From NCBI RefSeq assembly GCF_036127095.1, contig NZ_CP108006.1, positions 7,679,501 to 7,743,500 of the forward strand: a DNA stretch of 64,000 nt, given 5' to 3'. The translations under genes were made by a program, and so were the position numbers. Position 1 is the stretch's first letter. Each line of letters opens with the position of its first letter. This DNA is from Streptomyces sp. NBC_00335 (GTDB taxonomy: Bacteria > Actinomycetota > Actinomycetes > Streptomycetales > Streptomycetaceae). Under the pieces are notes generated by a model. That model searched no databases, was not told where the DNA came from, and was given only the letters and a program-made list of their open reading frames with translations. This document shows, one piece after another, positions 1-7,465 of the stretch.

Positions 1-95
1 TTGTGCGGGTAGGCGTAGACGTAATTCTCGTAAGGGGTCGGGCTGTTCACAGGAGTCATCGGAGTCATCGGGGGCATCGGGGATATCGCGGTCAT
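1..95 (-). CDS. STM4012 family radical SAM protein, N-terminus only
   Basis: The first 31 codons of a gene that runs off the left edge. Read on the minus strand from the ATG at 95-93, it gives a Pro/Met/Thr-rich leader followed by NSPTPYENYVYAYPH. The tyrosine-rich Y-x-AYPH stretch is how HemN-like radical SAM proteins of the STM4012 family begin. The start lies 5 bases beyond the stop of the STM4013 gene, as expected for the next gene of this operon. The CxxxCxxC cluster motif lies outside the window and cannot be checked. The call rests on the short N-terminus plus gene order. Confidence 0.7.
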   Translation of the reverse strand, partial: MTAISPMPPMTPMTPVNSPTPYENYVYAYPH

Positions 96-100
96 GGGGA

Positions 101-919
101 TCATCGGGGGCCGGGCTCCTCGTGGTTCAGGTGGAACTGTGCGTACGGGATCGTCCAGACCGCCTCGTGGGCGAGCCGGTGCCCCGTGTACCCGTCCTCC
201 CCGTACGTGGTCCCGTGGTCGGAGCAGACGATCGCGAAACAGCGGCGCCGTGATCGCATCGCGGCGAAGAGCCGTCCGATGTGCCGGTCGACGTACTCCA
301 GCGCGGCCGCGTGCGTCTCCCGGGAGTCGCCGTCCGCCGCGGTCGCCCCGGGGGAGTGGAACCAGTTGGGCTGGTGCATCGCCGACACGTTCAGGAAGAG
401 GAACAGCCGCCGGTCGTGAGGCAGTTCGGCCACCACTCGCTCGACGCGGGACACCTGGGCCTCGAAGGAGGTGGGTGACGCCACCCCGAACTCCGGTTCC
501 CAGTGCGACTCCTGGAACATCCCGGGCAGTACGGAGCCCAGCGCGGCCGCCTTGTTGAAGAAGCCGACGCCCCCCACGCACACGGTCCGGTAGCCCGCCC
601 CGGCCAGCCCCGACACCAGGTCCGGGGTGTCGAAGACCCAGGTGCGCCCGGCCGTGGTCTCACTGCCCGGGAAGCGGGCGGCGAACAGCCGCGGATGCGG
701 GCCCGGCCCGTCGGGAGTGGGCAGGAAGCCCGCGAACATGGCCTGGTGGGAGGCGTAGGTGAAACTCCCCGGCGCGTGCCGCCGCTCCCACGCCCCGCCG
801 GGCAGGTGCGCGGCCAGGTTCGGGATCCGCCCCTCGGCGGCAAGACGCGCGGCCACGTCGTGGCGCAGCGTGTCGAGGGTGACGAGCAGCAGGTCGTCGC
901 GGCCGACGACCTCGTTCAT
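101..919 (-). CDS. STM4013/SEN3800 family hydrolase (alkaline phosphatase/sulfatase fold)
   Basis: A 272-residue protein. Near the N-terminus, TLDTLRHD (14-21) gives the first metal-binding Asp of the alkaline phosphatase/sulfatase superfamily. SFTYASHQAMFAGFLP (52-67) sits where the nucleophile Ser/Thr loop lies, and CSDHGTTYG (232-240) followed by GHR supplies the distal metal-binding Asp/His. There is no signal peptide or membrane segment, so it is probably cytoplasmic. The ATG at 919 is separated by one base from the stop of the upstream STM4014 gene. An ATG at 946, overlapping that gene, is an alternative. The substrate is unknown; the operon suggests a role beside the ATP-grasp and radical SAM enzymes. 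Confidence 0.85.
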   Translation of the reverse strand: MNEVVGRDDLLLVTLDTLRHDVAARLAAEGRIPNLAAHLPGGAWERRHAPGSFTYASHQAMFAGFLPTPDGPGPHPRLFAARFPGSETTAGRTWVFDTPDLVSGLAGAGYRTVCVGGVGFFNKAAALGSVLPGMFQESHWEPEFGVASPTSFEAQVSRVERVVAELPHDRRLFLFLNVSAMHQPNWFHSPGATAADGDSRETHAAALEYVDRHIGRLFAAMRSRRRCFAIVCSDHGTTYGEDGYTGHRLAHEAVWTIPYAQFHLNHEEPGPR

Positions 920-920
920 G

Positions 921-2063
921 TCAGGGGTGGACGGGGGCGCGTGCATGCGGTTCCTGTCGTACGGCGGCCACTTGGGCCGCATAGGTGTCCAGGCCTTCGG
1001 CGGGCGAGCCGGGCAGTCCCGTCAGCCGGGGCAGCAGGTCCCCGAAGGCGTTGACCTCGCCCACGGCGAAGCCCCGCCAGCCGAGGGCGGGCAGCAGATC
1101 GACCCCGACGCACAGGGTGCGCGGGAAGGCGGCGGCCGCCCGTTCGCAGACGGCGAGCGCGTCCGTCTCCCAGTGGCCGCCCGCCGCCGTCACGGCGGCC
1201 ACGGCCGCGTCGAGATCGCCGCGGGCACCGCCGAGGTGCAGGTTCGTGAGCGGACCGGCGGCCGTGCGGACCACGGCGTGGGTGGCCCGGCCGGCGATGA
1301 CGACCACCCGCAGATCGGCCGAGCGCCCCTGCTGGGAAGCCTTCGGCAGCCACCGCTCGATGTGCAGGCCGTCGGGGGCCAGGGCGTCGACGATGGCGCC
1401 GATCACCCGCTCGTCCTCGTACCTCCGCAGGCGCAGCGAGTTGTGGAGTGCTCCCGAAGGGGCCCGTTCCACGGAGGTCGTGGCGCGGATCCGGCCGCCC
1501 GCGCCCGTCTCCACCGCGAGCACCCCGGAGGCCGAGGAGCCGTGCGCGAGCTTCACGAACGCCCGCCGGTAGCCGGGGAGTTCGAGCACCCCCCGGACCT
1601 CCTCCCAGCCGCGCACCGGGGTGCGGACGGCGTCCGGTCCCGAGGTCGGGGAGGCCGGTACGGGAATCCCGGCGGCCGCCAGCACCCCGTGGCAGAGCCG
1701 CTTGTCGAACAGCACTCCGAGGTCGTCGGGGTCGCTCGTCAGCGTGCCGCCGGCCGACCGCACCCCCTGCGCCACCGTGTGCACCACCTCGGTGAACCGG
1801 CGGTACCAGAGCCCCGTGCCCTCGACCCGGGTGGTGTCGGCGGTCCCGCGCAGCAGCCCCTCCACCTCGGGGTCCTCGCCGGGGGAGTCGATCCGCACGT
1901 TCTCGCCCGCACGGAAGACGGCCCGGCCGGTCAGCACGTCCCGCCACGGAACCACCCGTGGTTCGGGCAGTCCGGCGGCGCGCACGGCCTCCTGGAAGAG
2001 GGCGACCCGGCGGTTGCCCGGATTGCCGACGACGGCGAAGGCCGCGGGAGCCGTACGCGTCAC
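921..2063 (-). CDS. STM4014 family protein (ATP-grasp-like)
   Basis: A 380-residue protein with an ATP-grasp layout: LFDKRLCHGVLAAAGIPVPA (119-138, the usual nDK...giPvP entry), FVKLAHGSSASGV (169-181, nucleotide-binding lysine and small-residue loop), and GEVNAFGDLLP (335-345, the acidic/Asn Mg-binding end). Such enzymes join a carboxylate to an amine or thiol with ATP; the substrate here is not known. It starts at GTG 2063 and overlaps the STM4015 stop by four bases (GTGA), which indicates translational coupling. The order 4015-4014-4013-4012 matches the cluster named from Salmonella. Confidence 0.85.
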   Translation of the reverse strand: MTRTAPAAFAVVGNPGNRRVALFQEAVRAAGLPEPRVVPWRDVLTGRAVFRAGENVRIDSPGEDPEVEGLLRGTADTTRVEGTGLWYRRFTEVVHTVAQGVRSAGGTLTSDPDDLGVLFDKRLCHGVLAAAGIPVPASPTSGPDAVRTPVRGWEEVRGVLELPGYRRAFVKLAHGSSASGVLAVETGAGGRIRATTSVERAPSGALHNSLRLRRYEDERVIGAIVDALAPDGLHIERWLPKASQQGRSADLRVVVIAGRATHAVVRTAAGPLTNLHLGGARGDLDAAVAAVTAAGGHWETDALAVCERAAAAFPRTLCVGVDLLPALGWRGFAVGEVNAFGDLLPRLTGLPGSPAEGLDTYAAQVAAVRQEPHARAPVHP

Positions 2064-3010
2064 TCCGCGACCGCGACGTAGCGGTACTCGGCGTCGTCAT
2101 CGACGTCCGCGGTCTGGGGGTCGCTCAGGTCCACCTCCACGCCGTGGGGGGCGAGCGCCGCGCTCAGCCGCTCCCGAAGCGGTGAGCCGACGTAGTGGTG
2201 GTGCAGGTCGAGCTTGGTGAGATGGGTGAGGGGGCGCCCCGCCAGCAGGGCCCGGGCGCCTGCGTCGGTCAGGACGCCCATGGAGAGGTCGAGCACCTCC
2301 AGCCGCTCCACGATCGGAGCGGTGGCGAGCGCCGCCGCGACCGCGTCCTGGATCGCGCTGTTGCGCAGCGCGAGCCGGCGCAGTGCGGGCAGCCGCTCGC
2401 CGCTCAGGAACGGCTCCAGGTCGCCGACTTCGGCATCCCCGCCGTAATCGGGGGTGCCCAGCCACAGGTCGAGTTCGGTGAGGGCGGGGAACTCGCTCCG
2501 CGCGACCCCGGCCACCGCCTCCTTCGGGAGTCCGCCGGCCTCCAGGCGCAGCACGCGCAGCGCCGCGTGCGCCACGGGCGGGAAGACCAGGCCTTCGCCG
2601 CCGCGCACTCCGAACTCCTCCAGCGCGGGATACGCCGGCAGCAGCGGACCCACGTCCGACTGCTGGATCCAGGAGATCTCGCACTCCTCGAAGGTGATGT
2701 CACCGACGAACAGCGCCCGCAGAGCGGGGAACTTCGGAGCGGCTTCGACCAGCGCCTCGACGATCCCGGCGCTGGAGGCCTCGTACGCATCGGACCAGCC
2801 GCCCACGATCAGGGCCCGTACCTGCCGGGTGTCCACGGACTCGGTGAACCGGCCGAAGGCCTGCGCCCACTCCTCCTCGGCGTCGTACGTCGCCACCGAG
2901 ATCCGCCAGGCCACGTCCCCCGGCTCGGGCAGCGCACGGGTGTCCTTGGGCCCCGGGAAGTCGAAGGCGGGCAGGCCGCCGAGCTCGCTCAGGTGGGTCC
3001 CGATGGTCAT
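2060..3010 (-). CDS. STM4015 family leucine-rich repeat protein
   Basis: A 316-residue protein, first gene of the STM4015-4012 operon. From about residue 95 it contains leucine-rich repeats of the L-x-x-L-x-L type (LRVLRLEAGGLP, LTELDLWLG, LRRLALRNSAI, LEVLDLSMGVL, LTKLDLHHH), ending in an acidic tail. No catalytic residues are visible. A repeat solenoid in a modification-type operon could be a scaffold or even a substrate, which is inference. Its ATG at 3010 is preceded by a 180-base gap carrying a 7-base tandem repeat that probably includes the operon promoter. Confidence 0.85.
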   Translation of the reverse strand: MTIGTHLSELGGLPAFDFPGPKDTRALPEPGDVAWRISVATYDAEEEWAQAFGRFTESVDTRQVRALIVGGWSDAYEASSAGIVEALVEAAPKFPALRALFVGDITFEECEISWIQQSDVGPLLPAYPALEEFGVRGGEGLVFPPVAHAALRVLRLEAGGLPKEAVAGVARSEFPALTELDLWLGTPDYGGDAEVGDLEPFLSGERLPALRRLALRNSAIQDAVAAALATAPIVERLEVLDLSMGVLTDAGARALLAGRPLTHLTKLDLHHHYVGSPLRERLSAALAPHGVEVDLSDPQTADVDDDAEYRYVAVAE

Positions 3011-3113
3011 GTGCCCAGCTCCTGACGGTATGGCGGGCGGTGGTGCCCGGCCGTGCGGTGTCGTCCGACGACAGTTCTACCAAGCACCACCGACAGCCCT
3101 TGCGGCCGACCAC

Positions 3114-3183
3114 CGACCGCCGACTGCCGACTGCCGACTGCCGACTGCCGACTGCCGACTGCCGACCGCCGACCGCCGACCGG
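3114..3183. repeat. 7-base tandem repeat, ten units
   Basis: Ten consecutive heptamers: CGACCGC, six CGACTGC, two more CGACCGC, and CGACCGG. They lie between the STM4015 gene and the gene upstream of it. Seven is not a multiple of three, so copy-number change here would not be tolerated in a coding region. It could alter spacing in the promoter region of the STM4015-4012 operon. Confidence 0.95.
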
Positions 3184-3190
3184 CGTCGGC

Positions 3191-3661
3191 TCAGCGCAGC
3201 CCGGCTTTCCTCAACCACTCCATCCGGAACTCCCAGGTCTCCAGGGCGTCGCACTTGCGGGGGCAGCCGCAGGCGCCCTCGGCGAGGAGCTCGGCGCGCA
3301 GCGCCGCCGAGGCCCCCGGGTGATGGACGACGAGCCGGCGCACCGAGAAGTCCGGCCGTCTCCAGAACCGACGGGGGGAGGCGGCCCGTTCCGCTTCGGC
3401 CAGGGCGCGGAGCACCGGGTCGTCCGCCGCCGGGTTGAGCAGGACGCTCGACCGTACGCAGGCCTCCTCGTCGCGGGCCAGCCGGAGCAGGACGTCGGAC
3501 GGAGCCGCGAGGCTCTGCGCGGTGTACAGCCGCACGGGCATGATGTCGTCCCCGGCGAACTCGCGCAGCCGCTCGGCCGCGACCCCGGGGTCGCGGGCCT
3601 CCTGGACGCAGGCGTAGCCGCGCATCCGTTCGGCCGCGCCGCGGATCTTCCTGGGTGTCAT
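3191..3661 (-). CDS. Leucine-rich-variant (LRV)-like repeat protein with Cys cluster
   Basis: A 156-residue protein. Segments such as MPVRLYTAQSLAAPSDVLLR, LARDEEACVRSSVLLNP and FSVRRLVVHHPGASAALRAE repeat a vR..va..p..p..vL..La.D pattern, like LRV helical repeats. Near the C-terminus is a tight cysteine group, CGCPRKC (131-137), with further cysteines at 18 and 68. LRV proteins can carry an Fe-S cluster; whether this one does is inference. The ATG at 3661 is chosen because upstream codons are Gly/Pro/Arg-rich and run into the dha terminator. Same direction as the STM4015 operon, 180 bases upstream. Function unknown. Confidence 0.65.
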   Translation of the reverse strand: MTPRKIRGAAERMRGYACVQEARDPGVAAERLREFAGDDIMPVRLYTAQSLAAPSDVLLRLARDEEACVRSSVLLNPAADDPVLRALAEAERAASPRRFWRRPDFSVRRLVVHHPGASAALRAELLAEGACGCPRKCDALETWEFRMEWLRKAGLR

Positions 3662-3704
3662 GCGCCCGATGCTGCCACGGCGTGAAATCCGCCGGCCACG
3701 AAAG

Positions 3705-3742
3705 CCGGTGGGCGGCCCTCCCGAGGGAGGACCGCCCACCGG
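3705..3742 (-). terminator. Terminator of the dhaK-dhaLM operon
   Basis: An 18-base stem with one G-T pair: CCGGTGGGCGGCCCTCCC (3705-3722), loop GA, then GGGAGGACCGCCCACCGG (3725-3742). It begins 14 bases past the stop of the dhaL-dhaM gene. No T-run follows, as usual in Streptomyces. Confidence 0.85.
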
Positions 3743-3756
3743 TGTCCGGTGTCCGG

Positions 3757-4926
3757 TCAGCGCTTGCGGTAGCCGCGCGCATCCTCTGCGGCGGCCAGGA
3801 CGGCGTCGAGGTCGCCGCCGATCGCCGAGGTCAGCGTGATGGCCACGGCGCCCTCCAGGAACGGCGCGTCCACGATCCGTGCGCCTTCGGGCAGTTGCGA
3901 GGGCTCTTCGCCGAGCAGGGCGTTCACCGTCAGCACCGCGCTTCCCATGTCGCAGAGCACCGCCACGCCCCGGCCCTCGTCCACCGAGCGCGCGGCGGCC
4001 GTGATCAGCTCCGCGCTGGTGCCGATGCCGCCGTCGGGGGTGCCGCCCGCCACCGCCAGCGGAGCCGGCTCGACCGAGCCGATCAGCGCGCCGGCCAGTG
4101 CCGCCACGGACTCCGCGACCGCCTTGCTGTGCGAGACGAGCACGATGCCGACGCGGCCGGTACGGGCCTTCGGTGCCCGCGCCGGTTCCTCCACCGGCGC
4201 CTCGGCGGCGGCCGGCTCCGCAGGGGCGAGTTCCGCCTCGGGCGCGTCCACCGCGGAGCGCAGCGCCTCCATCAGCAGGGCCACGGAGTTCGCCCCGGCG
4301 TCCTGGTGGCCGATGCTTCGCTCGCCGAGGTAACTGGCCCGGCCCTTGCGGGCTTCGAGCGGCTCGGTGGCGTCGGCCCCCGCGCGGGCCGCCCGTACGG
4401 CTTCGTCCAGGGCTTCGCGCAGCGGCCGGTCCGCCTCGGCGGCTTCGGCCAGCGCCGTCACCGCGGGAGCCAGGGCGTCCACCAGGGTGGCGTCGCCGAG
4501 CTCGGCGCCGCCCAGCTTCTGCACCGACTTCAGCCCGGCGCCGAGCGCGGCCCCCAGCTCCGCCACCGTCGGCGCCCCGGTGTCGCCGAGCACCTTGCCC
4601 GTGCGGCGCAGCGCGGTGCCGAACAGCGGGCCGGAGGCACCGCCCACGGTGTTCGTCAGGGTGGTGCCGGCCAGCGTCAGCAGGGCCCCCGGGGTGGCGG
4701 GCCGCTGCTCGGCCACGGCCGCGCCGACGGCGCCGAAGCCCCGTACGAGATTGGCCCCGTGGTCCCCGTCGCCGATGACCGCGTCCAGCTCGGTGAGGCG
4801 CGCGCTGTCCCGCCGTACGAGCCGGTTGGTCTCGGCGATCCAGCGGCGGAAGTAGGCGGTGTCCAGCACGGCGGCCTCGGTGGAGTGGGGCGCGGAGGTT
4901 GTCGGGGTGGCGGGCGTGGCGGTCAT
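3757..4926 (-). CDS. dhaL: Dihydroxyacetone kinase DhaL-DhaM fusion
   Basis: A 389-residue fusion. Residues 15-225 are DhaL, the ADP-binding subunit, with the Mg/nucleotide loop GDGDHG (52-57), NTVGGASGP (92-100) and HQDAGANS (207-214). After an Ala/Pro/Glu linker (226-255) comes DhaM, a mannose-type PTS EIIA domain with phospho-acceptor His266 in LVSHSKAVAE. DhaM passes phosphate from HPr to the ADP held on DhaL, which phosphorylates dihydroxyacetone bound by DhaK. In E. coli the two are separate and DhaM also carries HPr and EI-like domains, which are absent here, so HPr and EI must come from elsewhere. It lies 46 bases after dhaK, and the stem-loop follows. Confidence 0.95.
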   Translation of the reverse strand: MTATPATPTTSAPHSTEAAVLDTAYFRRWIAETNRLVRRDSARLTELDAVIGDGDHGANLVRGFGAVGAAVAEQRPATPGALLTLAGTTLTNTVGGASGPLFGTALRRTGKVLGDTGAPTVAELGAALGAGLKSVQKLGGAELGDATLVDALAPAVTALAEAAEADRPLREALDEAVRAARAGADATEPLEARKGRASYLGERSIGHQDAGANSVALLMEALRSAVDAPEAELAPAEPAAAEAPVEEPARAPKARTGRVGIVLVSHSKAVAESVAALAGALIGSVEPAPLAVAGGTPDGGIGTSAELITAAARSVDEGRGVAVLCDMGSAVLTVNALLGEEPSQLPEGARIVDAPFLEGAVAITLTSAIGGDLDAVLAAAEDARGYRKR

Positions 4927-4972
4927 GGAGAAGGGCTCCTGGAGAGTGTCGGGAGGGGGAGGGCGGGCGGGG

Positions 4973-5980
4973 TCAGCAGCCCCAGCGCAGGGACGGGGTG
5001 TCGACCGGCGCGTCCCACAGGCGCAGCAGCTCCTCGTCGGCGCGGCACAGGGTGAGGGTGCAGCCGGCCATGTCCAGGCTGGTGACGTAGTTGCCGACGA
5101 GGGAGCGGGCCACGGTGATCCCGCGCTCGCCGAGCACCCGCTCGACCTCCGCGCGCATGATGTACAGCTCCACGGGCGGGGTCCCGCCCAGGCCGTTGAC
5201 GAGGAGGATGACGGGGGCGCCGGCGGCCTCCGGGAGGTCGTCGAGGATGGCGTCGAGCATCGCCTCGGCGGTCTCGGCGGCCGTCATGAGCCCCCGCCGC
5301 TCGCGGCCCGGCTCGCCGTGGATGCCGATGCCCAGCTCGATCTCGTCCTCGCCGAGGGTGAAGTTGGGGCTGCCCTTGGCGGGGGTGGTGCAGGAGGTGA
5401 GCGCGACGCCGTAGCTGCGGGCGTTCGCGTTGACCTTGCGGGCCACCGCGGCCACCTCGGCGAGCGGGGCGCCCTCCTCGGCGAGCGCGCCGGCGATCTT
5501 CTCCACGAACAGGGTGGCGCCCGTGCCGCGGCGGCCGGGTCCGTGCTCGGTCCGCGCGACGGCCACGTCGTCGTCCACGACGACCTGCTCGACCTCGACG
5601 CCCTCGTCCTCGCAGTCCTCCGCCGCCATCGTGAAGTTGAGGATGTCGCCCGTGTAGTTCTTCACGATGTGCAGGACGCCCGCACCCGCGTCGACCGCGC
5701 AGGTGGCGGCCGCGATGTTGTCCGGCACCGGGGAGGTGAACACCGGGCCGGCCACGGCCGCCGCCAGCATGCCGCGCCCGACGAACCCGGCGTGCAGCGG
5801 CTCGTGCCCGCTGCCGCCGCCCGACAGCAGCGCGACCTTCCCGGCCGGCTCCCCGGCCGCTCCGGCGGCCCGCGTGACGATGCCCTTCTCCGCCTCGACG
5901 CGGAGCCCCGGGTGAGCGGCGGCCATTCCGCGCAGTGCGTCGGCGACGACACTCTCGGGGGAATTGATGAGCTTCTTCAC
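4973..5980 (-). CDS. dhaK: Dihydroxyacetone kinase subunit DhaK
   Basis: A 335-residue substrate-binding subunit. SGGGSGHEP (53-61) and NYTGD (108-112) line the dihydroxyacetone pocket, and GIGIHGEPG carries His221, which holds the substrate as a covalent hemiaminal. The product is DHAP. The start is GTG 5980 (VKKLINSPES, the family N-terminus), preceded by an AAGGAAAGAGG ribosome site; the open frame runs further upstream without homology. First gene of the dhaK-dhaLM operon, divergent from gldA across a 301-base region. Confidence 0.95.
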   Translation of the reverse strand: MKKLINSPESVVADALRGMAAAHPGLRVEAEKGIVTRAAGAAGEPAGKVALLSGGGSGHEPLHAGFVGRGMLAAAVAGPVFTSPVPDNIAAATCAVDAGAGVLHIVKNYTGDILNFTMAAEDCEDEGVEVEQVVVDDDVAVARTEHGPGRRGTGATLFVEKIAGALAEEGAPLAEVAAVARKVNANARSYGVALTSCTTPAKGSPNFTLGEDEIELGIGIHGEPGRERRGLMTAAETAEAMLDAILDDLPEAAGAPVILLVNGLGGTPPVELYIMRAEVERVLGERGITVARSLVGNYVTSLDMAGCTLTLCRADEELLRLWDAPVDTPSLRWGC

Positions 5981-6281
5981 GGGGGCCTCTTTCCTTGAAA
6001 GGGGAAGGCGGGACGGGGAACTCGGCACGCCGGTCCGGGGCGGAAATAGGAATTGCGGGACGGTATTAAGTCGGCACCGTCGCCGATCCGCCACCGCTTC
6101 CGGGGCACTTGGCTGGAACTTTACTCTGGTGAACCTGCGGAACAGCTGGGGTCCTTGGTCCCGGATTCGGCCGCAGAAGGGCCCGTTCGCAAGGGGGACC
6201 GTGCATATCTCGGGCCCGGCCGGAATCCGTGATAGGGATGAATAAGCAAGCGGAAATGAATTCGCAATGAGGAGGATTCAC
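5981..6281. promoter_or_regulatory. Divergent dhaK / gldA promoter region
   Basis: About 300 bases without a gene. It is visibly richer in A/T than its neighbours near 6055-6075 (minus-strand TTAATAC, a possible -10 for dhaK) and 6230-6270 (in front of gldA). A GAGGAGG ribosome site lies at 6269-6275 before gldA. I found no convincing long palindrome that would name a regulator. Confidence 0.6.
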
Positions 6282-7394
6282 GTGAAGACCGTCGGTACGC
6301 GCATGATGATCAGCCCGCCCAAGTACGTGCAGGGCGCCGGGGCGATGAACGACCTGGGCGAGCACACGGCCCGCCTCGGGACGAACGCCGTGGTCCTCGC
6401 GGACAAGGGCGTCTGGGGCTTCGTGGACACGGCCGTCACCGCTTCCCTTTCCGGAGCGGGGGTCAAGCTGACCAAGGAGGTCTTCGGCGGTCTCTGTACC
6501 CAGAAGGAGATCGACCGGGTCGCCGCGGCCGCCCGGGACGCCGGCGCGGACGTCATCATCGGCATCGGCGGCGGCACGGCCATCGACACCGCGAAGGCCG
6601 TGGGCCACGCCCTCGGCGACATCGCCGTCGTGTCCGCGCCCACGGTGGCCTCCACCGACGCGCCGACCAGCGCGCTCGCCGTGATCTACACCGAGTCGGG
6701 CGCCTTCGAGCGCTACTCCTTCTTCCAGCGCAACCCCAACCTGGTCCTCGTCGACACCGCGCTCGTCGCGGGTGCGCCGAGCCGTTTCATCGTCTCCGGC
6801 ATGGGCGACGCGCTCGCCACCTGGTACGAGGCCCGGGTCTGCGTGGCCGCCAACCGGGTCGCCATGGCCGGCGGTCTCGCCACCGAGGCCTCCCTCGCGC
6901 TCGCGCGGCTCTGCTGGGAGACCCTCATGGAGTACGGCCCCCAGGCCCGGCTGGCCGCCGAGGCGCACGTGGTCACCCCGGCGCTGGAGAAGGTCACCGA
7001 GGCCAACACGCTGCTCTCCGGCCTCGGTTTCGAGTCCTGCGGCCTCGCCGCCGCGCACGGCATCCACAACGGGCTGACCGTCTCGCACAAGGTGCACGGC
7101 ATGATGCACGGCGAGAAGGTCAACATCGGCACCCTCGCCCAGCTGGTCCTGGAAGGCGCCCCGACCGACGAGCTGGACACCTACCTGCGCTTCAGCCGCG
7201 CGGTCGGTCTGCCGACCACCCTCGCCGAGATCGGTCTCGGCGACCCGGACCGCGAGGAGCTCCTCGCCATCGGGCGCGCGGCCACCGCGGAGGGCGAGAC
7301 CACGCACAACATGCCCTTCCCGGTGTCTCCGGAGATGGTCGCCGACGCCCTGATCGCGGGCGACTCCTACGCCCGCGCCTACGCCAAGAGGTAG
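6282..7394 (+). CDS. gldA: Glycerol dehydrogenase
   Basis: A 370-residue iron/zinc-type alcohol dehydrogenase that oxidises glycerol to dihydroxyacetone with NAD+. GIGGGTAIDTAKA (94-106) is the dinucleotide site. The metal ligands are Asp176 (SGMGDALATW), a His of AAAHGIHNG (259 or 262) and His276 (MMHGEKV). The GTG at 6282 sits six bases after GGAGG; an ATG at 6267 lies upstream of that ribosome site and is unlikely. Divergent from dhaK-dhaLM: together they convert glycerol to DHA and then DHAP, the oxidative route that bypasses glycerol kinase. Confidence 0.93.
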   Translation: MKTVGTRMMISPPKYVQGAGAMNDLGEHTARLGTNAVVLADKGVWGFVDTAVTASLSGAGVKLTKEVFGGLCTQKEIDRVAAAARDAGADVIIGIGGGTAIDTAKAVGHALGDIAVVSAPTVASTDAPTSALAVIYTESGAFERYSFFQRNPNLVLVDTALVAGAPSRFIVSGMGDALATWYEARVCVAANRVAMAGGLATEASLALARLCWETLMEYGPQARLAAEAHVVTPALEKVTEANTLLSGLGFESCGLAAAHGIHNGLTVSHKVHGMMHGEKVNIGTLAQLVLEGAPTDELDTYLRFSRAVGLPTTLAEIGLGDPDREELLAIGRAATAEGETTHNMPFPVSPEMVADALIAGDSYARAYAKR

Positions 7395-7405
7395 CCGCGG
7401 CAGTC

Positions 7406-7439
7406 AGGGCGCGGGCGGCCCAAGGGCTGCCCGCGCCCT
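7406..7439. terminator. Bidirectional terminator between gldA and the phosphatase gene
   Basis: A 15-base stem, AGGGCGCGGGCGGCC (7406-7420) with GGCTGCCCGCGCCCT (7425-7439), one G-T pair, loop CAAG. It lies between two convergent genes and could serve both. Confidence 0.85.
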
Positions 7440-7465
7440 ACGGGGCCGTCCTCCCGGGCCGTCTC

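Noticed and set aside
94..2220. Long plus-strand open frames opposite the STM4013-4014 genes
   Set aside because: They are Arg/Pro/Gly-rich mirror frames of high-GC genes without family sequence; the minus-strand genes have recognisable motifs and coupled starts.
3114..3183. CRISPR array
   Set aside because: The units are 7 bases with no spacers; it is a simple tandem repeat.
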